Of a stretch of 64,000 nucleotides of DNA, positions 63,016-64,000 are shown in pieces. How positions within the stretch are numbered: the stretch's first letter is position 1; the number at the start of each line of letters is the position of its first letter. The notes under the pieces were generated by a model. That model was not told the origin of the DNA. It ran no database searches and saw only the letters and a program-made list of their open reading frames with translations. The DNA is from Breviolum minutum Mf 1.05b.01 (taxonomy: Eukaryota; Sar; Dinophyceae; Suessiales; Symbiodiniaceae), in contig DF239402.1 in the NCBI GenBank assembly GCA_000507305.1, positions 1 to 64,000 on the forward strand. Reading direction: 5' to 3'. The translations under genes were made by a program, and so were the position numbers.

Positions 63016-64000
63016 CTGCAGCCGTTGTGTCGTTGGAGACATCCAAAACCTTCAACATGTTGGGAAAACGGGTGAAGCAGTCAAAGAATACATTCCTGCA
63101 GATCTCTGAAGCTTTGAAGTTTTGACTCTCTTCAACCATTGTTGGAAATTTCTGTCCTAAAAAAGTCCTTGAATTTGAGAACCGAGACAGGTTTTCCTAA
63201 GGAGAAATCCTGAATCATTGACACATGCAAGTGTCAGGATCCTAGGGGAGCCCATCAAGAATCCTACAAATACCTCAAGGTTCCTATCATCTCTTACGGA
63301 CCAACCCAGACTTACCATCCCTCCTTGAAGCATCAATAACGTTTTGGAACGAATCAACGAAGCTATGTATAGCCAAGGGATTTTGATGGATTTTGGGTCC
63401 CAGGGGTGGTATGTTGATAGCAGCTGAAACTTGGGGGTTGAATACGCCAAGTTCAGCAACGGAAGTACCGACCCCAAAGAAGTCGACCAATTGAGCAGAT
63501 TCAAAAAACGGCAGCCGAGCTTTCTGCTGTTTGGATGCTGAACTTTGGAATTTTACCAGGTGAATTTCATGGTGGCTACTTACCTCGCGCAACATGTTTA
63601 TGAATTCGACATAGATGATCAAACATAGACCTTGGTGATTCTCTTATGATGGTTTCTGTTCCCGGAGCTTTGAATGGGTGTGTATAACAAAATACAATCA
63701 TAGAATATAATATCATCAGCTTTTGATATATTATAAAACCATCATTCCTTTTCAACAAGTCCCCAACTTAAATCTTTGGTCGTTTGGATTCAAAAGATCG
63801 AGAAATTTCTGCGCCTTTGAATCTAGCTGGTAGTCATCTTTCAGAAGCCTCGGGGAGTGGATTTGGAGTCAGGGTCGTCGATTCGATGATTCGATGATTC
63901 CAACATGAAAAAACCCACCCAAAACCCACCCATTAGGCCTTTGGGGGTCATTATCAAAAGTCAACGGGTAGGGAAGATCCTCTTTAGAAACAAGCAACGA
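63016..64000. other. Region upstream of mapped CDPK exon 1
   Basis: No exon could be assigned. A minus-strand frame at 63610-63290 (FQSSASKQQKARLPFFESAQ) is open but has no kinase feature. The CDPK N-terminus may be here or beyond the window. Confidence 0.5.

Overview
This looks like nuclear DNA of a dinoflagellate, most like Symbiodiniaceae (inference). The evidence is tiny exons in long AT-rich introns, intron donors that are mostly GC or GA rather than GT, acceptors nearly all AG|G, a strong bias of recognisable coding to one strand (minus), and a very large LINE-type polyprotein. No rRNA, tRNA, CRISPR or prokaryotic signal was found.

The backbone is a calcium-dependent protein kinase (CDPK) gene on the minus strand. 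I mapped 21 exons by hand, running 5' to 3' from 63015 down to a stop at 308. Phases agree at every junction and the sum is 1359 nt (452 codons plus stop). The order is glycine loop, VAIK-type lysine, HRDLKLEN, DFG, APE, subdomains IX-XI, junction domain, four EF-hands. The first two exons (62.5-63.0 kb) are separated from the third (24.3 kb) by 38 kb. That is either a giant intron or a scaffolding artefact.

Intron 12 (5756-18624) holds a 12,650-bp LINE in the sense orientation, flanked by an exact 12-bp target-site duplication. Without it the intron would be about 207 bp. The element encodes a zinc-knuckle ORF1 and a giant ORF2 of about 3,590 codons. ORF2 carries repeated N-terminal modules, then RNase H, APE-type endonuclease, reverse transcriptase, C2H2-like zinc fingers and a C-terminal cytosine-methyltransferase-like domain. 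One in-frame TGA interrupts ORF2. It sits where a paralogous internal module has Arg, so it looks like a CGA-to-TGA mutation.

The 24.3-62.5 kb interval contains, nearly all on the minus strand: scattered GC-rich exons of at least one unrecognised coiled-coil-like gene (about 29.7-37.9 kb); a transposase-like, probably mobile-element-derived gene (41-43.3 kb) whose 5' end abuts three 126-bp tandem repeats; a lysine-rich gene ending at 44758; and two further unrecognised exon clusters (46.3-49.2 and 50.1-56.2 kb). Weak plus-strand coding is seen at 39-40.4, 56.7-57.2 and 59.6-60.4 kb. At least three families of short inverted-repeat (MITE-like) elements, several other foldbacks, minisatellites and an unusual CTATAG-motif cluster around an assembly gap fill the rest.
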